From: an uncultured Campylobacter sp.
GTDB taxonomy: Bacteria > Campylobacterota > Campylobacteria > Campylobacterales > Campylobacteraceae
Length of the DNA stretch: 19,704 bases
NCBI RefSeq assembly: GCF_938045225.1
Contig: NZ_CALINL010000202.1
Coordinates: forward strand, 1 to 19,704
Direction of reading: 5' to 3'
Positions 1 to 7,968 of the stretch are shown here, in pieces. The position numbers were made by a program, and so were the translations under genes. Position 1 is the stretch's first letter. The number at the start of each line of letters is the position of its first letter. The notes beneath the pieces are model-generated. The model made no database searches. It was given only the letters and a program-made list of their open reading frames with translations, and was not told where the DNA came from.

Positions 1-646
1 AAGCACCTAATAAAATAGGTCCCATATCTCTTAATTCATTTAATCTTGATAGAATTTCTATATTTTGTTCAGCATTTTTTCCAAAACCTAAACCTGGGTC
101 TAAAATTATTTTATCCCTATCAATTCTATATTTATCTGCTATCTTATATGTTTTTTCAAAAAATTCTCTCAAAGATAACATTATATCTTTACTATAAATC
201 TCATCATTTTGATTGTGCATTACAATAATTGGAAGATTAGATTTTTTCACTAAGTCTGCCATTTCACCATTGTCATATTGCAAGCCCCAAATATCATTTA
301 TTATATTTGCTCCAGCTTTTATTGCTGCTTCTGCTACATCATATTTATATGTATCAATAGAAATTATTGTATCTAAGTTTTTAGAAATCTTTTCTATAAT
401 TGGCACTACTCTTGATATTTCTTCTTCTGAGCTTATTTGAATATGCCCAGGTCTTGTAGATTCTCCACCTACATCTATTATATCTGCTCCATCTAAGATT
501 AACTTTTCTGCTTGTTTTATTGCAGAATCTAAATTATTATATTTTCCACCATCTGAAAAAGAATCAGGAGTAACATTTAAAATCCCCATTACTAAGGTTC
601 TTTCTCCTAAAATAATTTCTTTGTTTCCACAACTAATTTTTTTCAT
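1..646 (-). CDS. folP: Dihydropteroate synthase, partial (3' end beyond window)
   Basis: Joins p-aminobenzoate to the pterin diphosphate to make dihydropteroate in cytosolic folate synthesis; the target of sulfonamides. Reading leftward from ATG at 644-646, about 215 codons are open to the window edge without a stop. The first conserved block, GILNVTPDSFSDGG, lies near residue 20, followed by the GGESTRPG phosphate-binding loop, then SIDTYK, an AGANIIND block and DPGLGFGK, in the family order. The last quarter is missing because the window ends, not because the gene is visibly broken. The start lies inside the last codons of the folB-folK gene (14-base overlap), so translation is probably coupled. 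The DNA is very AT-rich, unlike the Campylobacter-like core, and matches a Fusobacterium-like source. Confidence 0.95.
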   Translation of the reverse strand, partial: MKKISCGNKEIILGERTLVMGILNVTPDSFSDGGKYNNLDSAIKQAEKLILDGADIIDVGGESTRPGHIQISSEEEISRVVPIIEKISKNLDTIISIDTYKYDVAEAAIKAGANIINDIWGLQYDNGEMADLVKKSNLPIIVMHNQNDEIYSKDIMLSLREFFEKTYKIADKYRIDRDKIILDPGLGFGKNAEQNIEILSRLNELRDMGPILLGA

Positions 647-1181
647 TTTCAATCTCCTTTCTAAGAGTACTAATTCTCTTTGAAAGTAATGGATGAACAA
701 AATTAGGTATTATTTCTTCCAAAGGTTTTAGGACAAACTCTCTGTACTCCATATATGGATGAGGCACTATTAAATCATCTTCTTCTATAACTTCCTTACC
801 ATAGAAAATTATATCTAAATCAATTATTCTAGGTCCCCATTTAATTTTTCTTTCTCTTCCCATTCTTATTTCAATAGCAAGTAATTCTTTTAAAATTTCT
901 CTTGGTGCTAATAAAGTTTTAACACCTATACAAGAATTTAAAAAATCATCTTGTTCTTTGTAGCCAAAAGGCTCTGTTTCAATAATTTTACTTTCTTTTA
1001 TAATGAAAGTATCTTTTATTTTAGCTACTTCTTTTATAGCTTTTTCTAAATTTTCTTTCTTATTTCCTATATTAGATCCTAATGAGATATATACCTCATT
1101 CCATTTTCTTGTAATTTCTACAGAAACATCTTTAAGAGGTATTCCAACAGGTGCCCAAGGTTTTTTTATTTCTAATTTTTT
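633..1181 (-). CDS. folK: Dihydroneopterin aldolase / HPPK fusion, 5'-truncated at a junction
   Basis: The main part is 6-hydroxymethyl-7,8-dihydropterin pyrophosphokinase: YISLGSNIGNKKENL at the start, TEPFGY in the middle, then the signature WGPRIIDLDIIFYG and VPHPYMEYREFVLKPL. No start codon precedes it. The frame runs upstream without a stop into KKPWAPVGIPLKDVSVEI, which is the C-terminal end of dihydroneopterin aldolase (FolB), so this was a folB-folK fusion gene. The open frame begins after a TAG at 1182-1184; about the first 100 residues of FolB are absent and reverse-transcriptase DNA begins there instead. The ATG at 861-863 is an internal Met, not the start. Its stop overlaps the folP start. 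As it stands it has no promoter or start of its own, so I regard it as the 3' part of a gene cut at a junction. Confidence 0.9.
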   Translation of the reverse strand, partial: KKLEIKKPWAPVGIPLKDVSVEITRKWNEVYISLGSNIGNKKENLEKAIKEVAKIKDTFIIKESKIIETEPFGYKEQDDFLNSCIGVKTLLAPREILKELLAIEIRMGRERKIKWGPRIIDLDIIFYGKEVIEEDDLIVPHPYMEYREFVLKPLEEIIPNFVHPLLSKRISTLRKEIENEKN

Positions 1182-2219
1182 CTATTTTCTTGTCAAATTT
1201 ATTTAATGCCGTATTTAGACTACCAGAATTAGCATAATTAACACTATGCTGCCTAATAAGCAATAGTTGCTTCTGCAAACCGATTCGATAATTTTGTGGA
1301 ATAAATAACCAAGCCAACTTATCCTTCTTTATCGATTGAGTGATAACATCTTGACTCCCTTTTGTTTTACTTGCATTTAATTTCAATCCAAAAGGCATCA
1401 TGATTTTAGAGTTATTAACAAATATCCGATAATCATCGCGATAGCGAAGAATTTTATAGTCTACAATACCCTGCCTTTTAAGAGTAACGCTCAATATTCT
1501 ATCTATATATCCCAATACAATTTCAGCAATAAAATCCATTAACACGGAACCTTGCGGAATACCATTGGTCTGTTTATATTGTGCATTTTGAATACTTGTA
1601 TCAATGATATTCCCCAGTAAACCCTTATTGTTTCTTCCCTGCTGTGATTTTGCAATTGTTTTGCTTTCCACTGCCCAAGCAATCGAATGTGTATATATTG
1701 AGCCATAACAATCTGCCACATCCGTATCAAAAACAAAGTCATACTCCAGTGAAAGCAAAATAGACTGCTGTTCTACTTGTTCCCACCAATTTGAAATTTG
1801 CTGAGCCTTATCGGATTGTTTATTTTCGGATTGAACAGGTATGCTTAAGCATCTTATTTTTTCATTTTTACTAAATTTCTTAAATCTTGCCTGCAGCTTC
1901 TTCCAATTTATCCGTTCGGTTATCTCATGTACTAATGTCACATAGACTAAGGGATTTATAACCTGAAACGGTCTCCATGATAGTTTACCATCTTTATTGG
2001 TATATAAAAGATGGTTTACATCATCCAATTCCCCCATTGCACTTTTTGATTGACTGAAATCATTTAATAAATTTTTTCCAGAATATTCATTTGATACTTT
2101 TTCTAATAACTCAGAAAATGAAAAATATCTTGGCAAGTCTATATTGCAATAGCTTTCATGTTTTTAAAAAATTCTCTTGCCTCGGTAAAATTTAGTTCTA
2201 AAATATTTTTTCTCTTCAT
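1173..2219 (-). pseudogene. Reverse transcriptase, DRT/UG (Abi-like) defence type, frameshifted and C-truncated
   Basis: RNA-directed DNA polymerase fold. Visible in order: motif A DTDVADCYGSIYTHSIAW, motif B NGIPQGSVLMDFIAEIVLG, catalytic YRDD at 1432-1443, motif D LKLNASKTKGSQ, then a thumb-like helical part. There is no group II intron maturase domain and no retron-type signature that I recognise, so a stand-alone defence (DRT) or unknown-group RT is most likely; I cannot assign the subtype. The original start is probably ATG 2217-2219 (MKRKNILELNFTEAREFF). A one-base loss in the T5A6 run at 2161-2171 breaks the frame; restoring one base gives EAREFFKKHESYCNIDLPRY, continuous with the rest. 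Without it, only a TTG start at 2134-2136 is available. The C-terminus runs out of frame into folB DNA near 1175, giving an artificial tail. Base use is lower in GC than the acnB side. Confidence 0.82.
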
Positions 2220-2756
2220 TTATTGATTTATCCTATTATAAAAATAACTACATTGCTAGATTATTCTTGCACTCCTAAAAAACCTCGTTACATATCGCCC
2301 AGTATCATATTTCCTAAGCAACTTAAGTTATTAAATCTAATCGCTCGATAAGAGCAAACACTACTAAACTCTAAGCTAACATCTTTACGCACAACAGACT
2401 TACGAAGTTTTATTTTATTGTTTCGAGCTACTTATTTTTATCCAAACGAGTACTTTACAAAATCCAATCTTCTCTTTCTATACCGCCATATGCGTCACTT
2501 ACTCAAAGCGTATACAATTTAGTTGCTACAATTCACCCAAACTACACGACCATATAAACACACTATCTGTAGTCAACACATCCATTGTTATAGTTTAAAG
2601 TATACTTGTGCTGTTAGTTAAATAATATTCTAGCGTACTTTTGTGAGGCGATGGTTGGCATTCTGGCTTTACAAAGATAAAGTAACCGTACGCCACCATC
2701 TTAATTGCTTACAGCAATATATACGCCGGTGCAAAATACGCCGCCGCGCCGAAAAA
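2220..2756. other. Gene-free tract upstream of the reverse transcriptase, possible ncRNA
   Basis: No protein gene is convincing here on either strand. The stretch lies between the acnB stop and the RT start. It holds a 9-bp stem with one bulge (GATGGTTGGC at 2650-2659 against GCCACCATC at 2692-2700) enclosing a smaller hairpin (CTTTA 2667-2671, TAAAG 2678-2682), a second hairpin (TCGCTC at 2341, GAGCAA to 2357), and two 10-bp palindromes (AACTTAAGTT near 2320-2329 and AAGTATACTT near 2598-2607). Some DRT families carry an essential structured RNA directly upstream of the RT, so this is a plausible place for one. The Campylobacter-like GC-rich sequence begins at about 2725. Confidence 0.35.
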
Positions 2757-5465
2757 CTAAATTTTAAAATTTTCTATCTCGTTAAAATTTAGATAGCGGT
2801 ATATCTGCACCTCTTTGCCCGCAAGTTTTTCGGGTACGATATTCATGTATTCAGAGACGCTGGGTAGCCTGCCTAGCACGGCGCAAACGGCGGCCAGCTC
2901 GGCGCTACCAAGATACACGCGCGCGCCCATACCCATACGGTTATCAAAGTTTCGCGTCGAGGTCGAAAACACGGTCGCTCCGTCATTTACGCGGGCTTGG
3001 TTGCCCATACAAAGCGAGCAGCCCGGCACCTCCGTGCGAGCGCCTACCGCGCGAAAGATATCGTAGTAGCCTTCCTTTTCTAGTAGCGCTTGATCCATCT
3101 TGGTAGGCGGCGCGATCCAAAGGCGAGTCGGCAGCGTGCCGAGCCCCCGCAGAGCCTCGCCTAGCGCGCGGTAGTGGCCGATATTGGTCATACAACTACC
3201 CACAAACACCTCGTCGATCTTATGCGGGCGCGAGCTACTAGCCAAAATTTCGCTCAGAGTCGCGACGTCGTCGGGGTCGTTCGGGCAGGCCAGGATAGGC
3301 TCCGTGATCTCGTCCAAATTTATCTCGATCACCTCGGCGTAGCGCGCGTTTTTGTCGGCTCGCAGCAACTCCGGCGCTGCTAGCCACTCGCGCATTTTCG
3401 CCGCGCGGCGCTCCAGGCTAGCCCTGCTCTCATACCCAGCCTCTATCATCGCCTCGATGAGAGCGACGTTTGAGCGGACGTATTCGCAGACGCTTTCGAT
3501 GCTCAAATTTACCGCGCAGGCCGCAGCAGAGCGCTCAGCCGAGGCGTCGCTTAGCTCAAAGGCTTGCTCGACTTTTAGATTTTCTAGCCCCTCGATCTCT
3601 AAAATTTTACCCGCAAATACGTTTTTCTTGCCCTTCTTTTCGACCGTAAGCAGCCCGCGCTTGATCGCGTAGTATGGGATCGCATTTACCAGATCGCGCA
3701 GCGTCACGCCCTTTTGTAGCCGCCCGCTAAATCGCACGAGCACGGAACCTGGCATATTTAGCGGCATCGCCCCCGATACCGCCGCAAACGCCACCAGTCC
3801 GCTACCCGCAGGAAAGCTCACGCCGATAGGAAACCGCGTATGAGAGTCGCCGCCAGTGCCCACGGTATCGGGCAGCACCATGCGGTTTAGCCACGAGTGT
3901 ATGACGCCGTCGCCGGGCCTTAGGCTCACTCCGCCGCGCGAGCTCATAAATTTAGGCAGCGTCCTTTGCATCTCGAGGTCGCTAGGCTTTGGATAGGCCG
4001 CCGTGTGACAAAAGCTCTGTAGCACAAAATCTGCCGAAAATCCGAGGCTTGCCAGCTCCTTGATCTCGTCGCGCGTCATCGGCCCCGTGGTGTCCTGCGA
4101 GCCAACGGTTAGCGTCGCAGGTTCGCAGTACTGCCCTGCCCTAACCCCCCGCACGCCGCAGGCCTTGCCGACGATCTTTTGAGCTAGCGTGTAGCCCTCA
4201 CTCTCGTCCGCTTGCGGCTGCGCAGGCTTTGCAAATATATCCTCCGCGCCTAAATTTAGCGCCGCCCTGGCCTTACCGCAAAGCGAGCGGCCGATGATGA
4301 GCGGTATACGCCCGCCGGCTCTAATCTCGTCAAATATCGTGTTGGGCGAAAGCGTAAAACGAGCGACCGGCTCGCCTTCGGGCCTAGCATTTTCGTTTAA
4401 ATTTTCAAATTTAGCTTCGCCGTAAATTGAAACCGCGTCAAATTTACCCTCGGCACTCAAATTTACACGCCCGACACGGAAAATCTCGCCCACATACGGG
4501 TAGATATCCACGACATCGCCCGTCTCTAGCGCGCTTACGTCGGCTACTATGGGCAACGCGCCGCTATCCTCGGCGGTGTTGAAAAATATCGGCGCAATAG
4601 CCGTGCCTATCACGATACCGCCCGTTTTTTTGTTCGGCACGCCCTCTATCTCGCGTCCTAAGTGCCACTGGATGGAGTTTATGCCGCTCTTTCGGCTACT
4701 GCCCGTGCCCACGACGTCGCCCGCGTAGACGACTTCTAGCCCGCTTTTTTTAAGCTCGCGGATCATTTCTAGGCTGCCTGGCTGACGCTTAACTAGCATC
4801 GCGTTTGCGTGCAGCGGGATATCTGAGCGCGTGTAGGCCTCGCTAGCCGGGCTTAGATCGTCGGTGTTGGTTTCGCCGGCGACCTTAAAGATCGCCACTC
4901 TGATACGCCTAGGCAGGCTCTCGCGCGCCCTAAACCACTCAGCCTCCGCCCACGAGCGCAGAACTTCTAGCGCAAATTTATTGCTTTTTGCAAGCTCTGC
5001 CACGTCGTTAAAATAATCATGCACGAAAATCGTCTCTTTTAGCACGTTACAGGCGGCCTGCGCTACGGCCTCGTCGGCGTTTTTTAGGCTTTCAATCAGT
5101 ACGATGACGCTGTATCCGCCTAGCATCGGTCGCAGCAAATTTACGGCGGCGATTTTATCGATTCCGCTTATAACCAGCCCGTGATTTATAATCTCGTTTA
5201 AAAACTCCGCCTTTACCTTCGCCGCGTCGTCTACGCCTGGATTTACGCGATTTGCGAGTAAATTTATGAGCCGCTTTATCCTCTTTTGATTTTCATCTAG
5301 CTTTGCGGGGGTCGCTGCTTCGCCGCCAGCCCCCCTCTCGTGTGCGCTTTCGAGCTTTAAAAGCTCGCAGACTTTTCTCGTTTGCTCCTCGTTTAGCGGT
5401 AGCGGCGGCACGCCTAGGGCCTCGCGCTCTTTTACGTGTTTTTCGTACTGCGTGAAAAAGTCCAT
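2757..5465 (-). CDS. acnB: Aconitate hydratase B
   Basis: Bifunctional aconitase / 2-methylisocitrate dehydratase; interconverts citrate and isocitrate in the TCA cycle in the cytosol. Order of domains is that of AcnB: N-terminal HEAT-like part (about 1-190), swivel domain with the GDVVGTGSSRKSG loop (about 245-265), then the three [4Fe-4S] domains. Cluster ligands are Cys758 (VGSCMTNIGHYR), Cys816 and Cys819 (PGCSLCMGNQAR), with nearly the same spacing as in E. coli AcnB. At 902 residues it is longer than the usual 850-870; the extra is a charged Ala/Glu/Gly-rich segment around residues 40-65 that separates the first helix from the HEAT repeats. ATG at 5463-5465 follows AAGGA. It is divergent from ogt with 86 bases between them. 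No clear terminator is seen after its stop. Confidence 0.98.
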   Translation of the reverse strand: MDFFTQYEKHVKEREALGVPPLPLNEEQTRKVCELLKLESAHERGAGGEAATPAKLDENQKRIKRLINLLANRVNPGVDDAAKVKAEFLNEIINHGLVISGIDKIAAVNLLRPMLGGYSVIVLIESLKNADEAVAQAACNVLKETIFVHDYFNDVAELAKSNKFALEVLRSWAEAEWFRARESLPRRIRVAIFKVAGETNTDDLSPASEAYTRSDIPLHANAMLVKRQPGSLEMIRELKKSGLEVVYAGDVVGTGSSRKSGINSIQWHLGREIEGVPNKKTGGIVIGTAIAPIFFNTAEDSGALPIVADVSALETGDVVDIYPYVGEIFRVGRVNLSAEGKFDAVSIYGEAKFENLNENARPEGEPVARFTLSPNTIFDEIRAGGRIPLIIGRSLCGKARAALNLGAEDIFAKPAQPQADESEGYTLAQKIVGKACGVRGVRAGQYCEPATLTVGSQDTTGPMTRDEIKELASLGFSADFVLQSFCHTAAYPKPSDLEMQRTLPKFMSSRGGVSLRPGDGVIHSWLNRMVLPDTVGTGGDSHTRFPIGVSFPAGSGLVAFAAVSGAMPLNMPGSVLVRFSGRLQKGVTLRDLVNAIPYYAIKRGLLTVEKKGKKNVFAGKILEIEGLENLKVEQAFELSDASAERSAAACAVNLSIESVCEYVRSNVALIEAMIEAGYESRASLERRAAKMREWLAAPELLRADKNARYAEVIEINLDEITEPILACPNDPDDVATLSEILASSSRPHKIDEVFVGSCMTNIGHYRALGEALRGLGTLPTRLWIAPPTKMDQALLEKEGYYDIFRAVGARTEVPGCSLCMGNQARVNDGATVFSTSTRNFDNRMGMGARVYLGSAELAAVCAVLGRLPSVSEYMNIVPEKLAGKEVQIYRYLNFNEIENFKI

Positions 5466-5551
5466 AGTTTATCCTTATTAAAATTTACGTAATTTTAGCA
5501 AAACAAAGCGAAATTTGGCTAAATTTAAGCACTTGATTTTAAGGAATTACG

Positions 5552-6019
5552 ATGCAAAAAGCGTATTTTGACTCGCCTATCGGCGTTTTGGAGATTTGCG
5601 GCGACGAGAACGGAGTTTGCGAGCTAAATTTCGTGCGAGATTTTGTCCGCACTGACGTAACGGACGTAAATTTAAAGCTCTGCTTAAGTGAGCTTGAGAG
5701 GTATTTTAAAGGCGAGCTAAAAACCTTTAAAACGCGGCTAAATATCGGCGGCACGGCGTTTCAGAGGTGCATTTACGAAAATCTGCAAAAAATCGCTTAC
5801 GGGCAGCGCGTCACGTACGCCCAGCTCGCAGCGATGACGGGGCGACCGAAGGCGTTTCGCGCGGCAGGCTCGGCAAACGCAAAAAACAAAATCCCAATCA
5901 TCGTGCCTTGCCACAGAGTCGTCGCCTCAAACGGCCTTGGCGGATACAGCGGCGGCGAAGGGCTGGCGACTAAAATTTGGCTTTTGGAGCATGAAGCGAA
6001 ATTTAAAGACAAAGCTTAG
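5552..6019 (+). CDS. ogt: Methylated-DNA--protein-cysteine methyltransferase
   Basis: Suicide repair enzyme that removes the methyl group from O6-methylguanine (and O4-methylthymine) by transferring it to its own cysteine. At 155 residues it is the usual size of the Ogt type without an Ada domain. The DNA-binding/active-site half shows FQRCIYENLQKIAYGQ, VTYAQLAAMTGRP, FRAAGSANAKNKIP, then the IVPCHRVV active site with nucleophile Cys120, and GLGGYSGGEGLATKIWLLEHE at the C-terminus. The start ATG follows TAAGGAATTACG, a good ribosome-binding site. It is transcribed away from acnB. After the stop there are about 250 bases without a gene; an A/T-rich 6-bp inverted repeat (6005-6026) overlaps the stop but is too weak to call a terminator. 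Confidence 0.96.
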   Translation: MQKAYFDSPIGVLEICGDENGVCELNFVRDFVRTDVTDVNLKLCLSELERYFKGELKTFKTRLNIGGTAFQRCIYENLQKIAYGQRVTYAQLAAMTGRPKAFRAAGSANAKNKIPIIVPCHRVVASNGLGGYSGGEGLATKIWLLEHEAKFKDKA

Positions 6020-6163
6020 AGTCTTTAAAATTTGACGGTGTAAATTCGTCCAAACAAGCACAAATTTGACAGCTTAATTCTAGTTAAACTTAATCCCATT
6101 CAAACGAAGCGCGACACCGTTTTTTCGTATATGGAATCGCTCCGCTTTAGCGCCAAAGCAAGA

Positions 6164-6205
6164 CAAAACGGATACTAAATTTATCTCTTTAACTACGCCG
6201 TTTTG
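6164..6205. promoter_or_regulatory. Inverted repeat beside a possible promoter
   Basis: CAAAACGG (6164-6171) and CCGTTTTG (6198-6205) form a perfect 8-bp inverted repeat with a 26-base spacer. It is followed by AT-rich TATGATAATTT (about 6214-6224), which could be a -10 region for the gene starting at 6268. It could be an operator or the hairpin of a weak terminator; no function is proven. Confidence 0.25.
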
Positions 6206-6267
6206 ATAAAATTTATGATAATTTAGCCTGCTTGGCAAAAATCGCAGTGAAATTTAAAAGGAAAAAA

Positions 6268-7032
6268 ATGGATCTAAAAATATACTACGACGACTGGCAG
6301 ATGGAATGCTGCGGCGACGCGTTTAAGCTCGGCGACGAGATTAGTTGGTACGTGGCAAAATTTAAGACAGACACGGATTTTATCTTCAGGGACGCCGACT
6401 ACTCATATGAGGCGCACGGCAGAGAAGAGTACAATATAACAGGCGTCGTGACGGAAATTTGGGCGATATATTTTCGCTACGAATCATGCGACGAACTGCA
6501 CGGACGCGTACTGCGACCGGTCGAATACAAAACCAAAGAGATCTCGCGTAGTCACGGTTTCGAGCCGGAATTTGAAGGTTTTACGTTCGGCGCATATCTG
6601 GTGCGGCTAAGCGACGCGATAGTTTGCGACTTGGCGGACGAGATTTACGATAAATTCGCGCGCAAGAGTAAATTTGAGAGTAAAATCGTATCGCCGAATC
6701 AAAAAGACGCAAACGGCGAAACGATTTTAAACCTAGCGGTTGCGGACGCAGACAAATACGCCGTAGAAATGCTGTTAAACAAAGGAGCTGACGTAAATCT
6801 AGCTGGCTATGAGGGCTTCACGCCGATACAGCGCGCATGCTTTTGCGATAGCGAGGCGATTTTTGAGCTATTACTCTCGGAGGGCGCCGACTTGGACGCG
6901 ATAAACGACGCCGGAACGAGCGCAAGACAGTACTGCGAAGGTAAATTTGAGGGCGTGAAAAACGCGGCTAGGCTAAGAAAAATAATCGCAAAATACAAGT
7001 GGTATGCGACTTTACGACAAAAATCGAACTGA
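6268..7032 (+). CDS. DUF6578-like protein with C-terminal ankyrin repeats
   Basis: Function unknown. The start is taken as ATG 6268, because AAAAGGAAAAAAATG gives a clear ribosome-binding site; a TTG 12 codons upstream is less likely. The resulting 254-residue protein has no signal peptide or membrane helix. The N-terminal part (about 1-130) begins YYDDWQMECCGDAFKLGDEISW, a pattern I associate with the DUF6578 family (immunity-like or stress-related small proteins of unknown role), with a Cys-Cys pair. From about residue 160 there are two clear ankyrin repeats (ANGETILNLAVADAD...LLNKGADVN and GFTPIQRACF...LLLSEGADLD) and a third incomplete one, so a protein-protein interaction role is likely. 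It stands alone: ogt is upstream by 248 bases and the next gene is convergent. Ankyrin repeats are certain; the DUF assignment is from memory of the motif. Confidence 0.75.
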   Translation: MDLKIYYDDWQMECCGDAFKLGDEISWYVAKFKTDTDFIFRDADYSYEAHGREEYNITGVVTEIWAIYFRYESCDELHGRVLRPVEYKTKEISRSHGFEPEFEGFTFGAYLVRLSDAIVCDLADEIYDKFARKSKFESKIVSPNQKDANGETILNLAVADADKYAVEMLLNKGADVNLAGYEGFTPIQRACFCDSEAIFELLLSEGADLDAINDAGTSARQYCEGKFEGVKNAARLRKIIAKYKWYATLRQKSN

Positions 7033-7376
7033 TTTTGCATTTTTACGGTGTGAAGCTAAAACTAAATGAGCTAATGCTTTTAGATGGTATATAAAACGAC
7101 GTAAAGTATTATTGCTAACGCGAGTTTTAGCGAAAATTTATCCCGTTTCAAAAACTCAAATTTAAACACAAAGTTGCCGGTAAATTTACGGCGAAAATCT
7201 ATCCGCAAAAAGGTAAAAACAAATTTAAACCGCAAACAAAAATGCAAATTTAACTCAAAAACCACGCCGTCTTGCCAGGCAACAAAAATTTTAAAAATAG
7301 CAAAATTTATCGCCCAAACCCCCGCTCAAAAACAACAGCCAAAAACACCTCTTAAGCCGGCGCATACCGCTAAATT
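7033..7376. other. Intergenic tract between convergent genes
   Basis: No supported gene. A leftward open frame (stop at 7080) encodes a Phe/Leu/Lys-rich stretch ending in a hydrophobic segment (LKLALAIILYVVLYTI), but it lacks an ATG-plus-ribosome-site start and consists largely of repeated AAATTT-type words, so I take it as chance or a decayed membrane gene. Confidence 0.4.
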
Positions 7377-7946
7377 TTACTTTTTACCCTTGGCTTGCGC
7401 GAGATCCCTACGATTTAAAAACCACACTATTAACAGAAAAAAGGCAGCTATTTTTAAGCATGCGTAGATGAGATCCATGCGTCTCTGTGGCGTTTGCAGT
7501 TCATATTCGTAGCTATATTTGACGTAAACCTTGCCCGCATCGTCTTCTAGCTGCAAAATTCTATTTCCTAGCGGCACTACCTTACTATATATAACCGCCC
7601 TCTTTTTTATGAGCGGTCTATACGACTCGTCATCTCTGCTATCTATGTAGTATGACACCGCCGAGCCGTCGTCTAGCCTCAGTTTTAGCTTTCCGTCGCC
7701 TTTTAGACCGTAGTTTGCAGACTCCACCGTCCCTACGTTTTTCGTTAGTTCGTTTAGCGGTTTAAAATCGCTATAAAAAATCATATCCTTGATAGTAAAC
7801 AGGATCAAAGTAAAACACAAACCGACCATAGCCATCAAAAATGCCGAAAAGATACTTCTTAAGGCAGAGCCGTTACCGTAAAATCCTCTTTTTATAAAAA
7901 CTACATACAAATATGAGTTTTTGATTTTTTCTTTAAATTTCTCCAA
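7377..7946 (-). CDS. Two-TM membrane protein with extracytoplasmic domain, function unknown
   Basis: A 189-residue protein that I do not recognise. One membrane helix lies at about 33-52 (FSAFLMAMVGLCFTLILF) and a second near the C-terminus at about 163-178 (IAAFFLLIVWFL), followed by a basic tail (RRDLAQAKGKK). Between them is a roughly 105-residue polar domain with alternating strands (GKLKLRLDDGSAVSYYID, RAVIYSKVVPLGNRILQLEDD), which suggests a small beta-rich domain facing the periplasm, somewhat like DUF3592-type proteins. The start is TTG at 7944-7946: GGGAG sits six bases upstream, and no in-frame ATG exists before the upstream stop. It lies 22 bases behind the EamA gene on the same strand, so the two are probably co-transcribed. 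Confidence 0.75.
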   Translation of the reverse strand: MEKFKEKIKNSYLYVVFIKRGFYGNGSALRSIFSAFLMAMVGLCFTLILFTIKDMIFYSDFKPLNELTKNVGTVESANYGLKGDGKLKLRLDDGSAVSYYIDSRDDESYRPLIKKRAVIYSKVVPLGNRILQLEDDAGKVYVKYSYEYELQTPQRRMDLIYACLKIAAFFLLIVWFLNRRDLAQAKGKK

Positions 7947-7968
7947 ATTTAACTCCCATTACTTGATA

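Noticed and set aside
46..440. Rightward frames at the left edge
   Set aside because: They lie opposite folP, which shows all family motifs in order.
1173..2219. Group II intron or retron
   Set aside because: No maturase or endonuclease domain, no intron domain V/VI-like 3' structure, and no retron msr/msd pattern recognised near the RT.
2815..3672. Rightward frames of 69-106 codons inside acnB
   Set aside because: They lie opposite a full, well-conserved AcnB and have no ribosome sites; they are by-products of its GC-rich codons.
7174..7467. Rightward 97-codon frame rich in Lys, Gln and Thr
   Set aside because: Low-complexity AAATTT-type DNA that runs into the opposite-strand membrane gene; no ribosome site.
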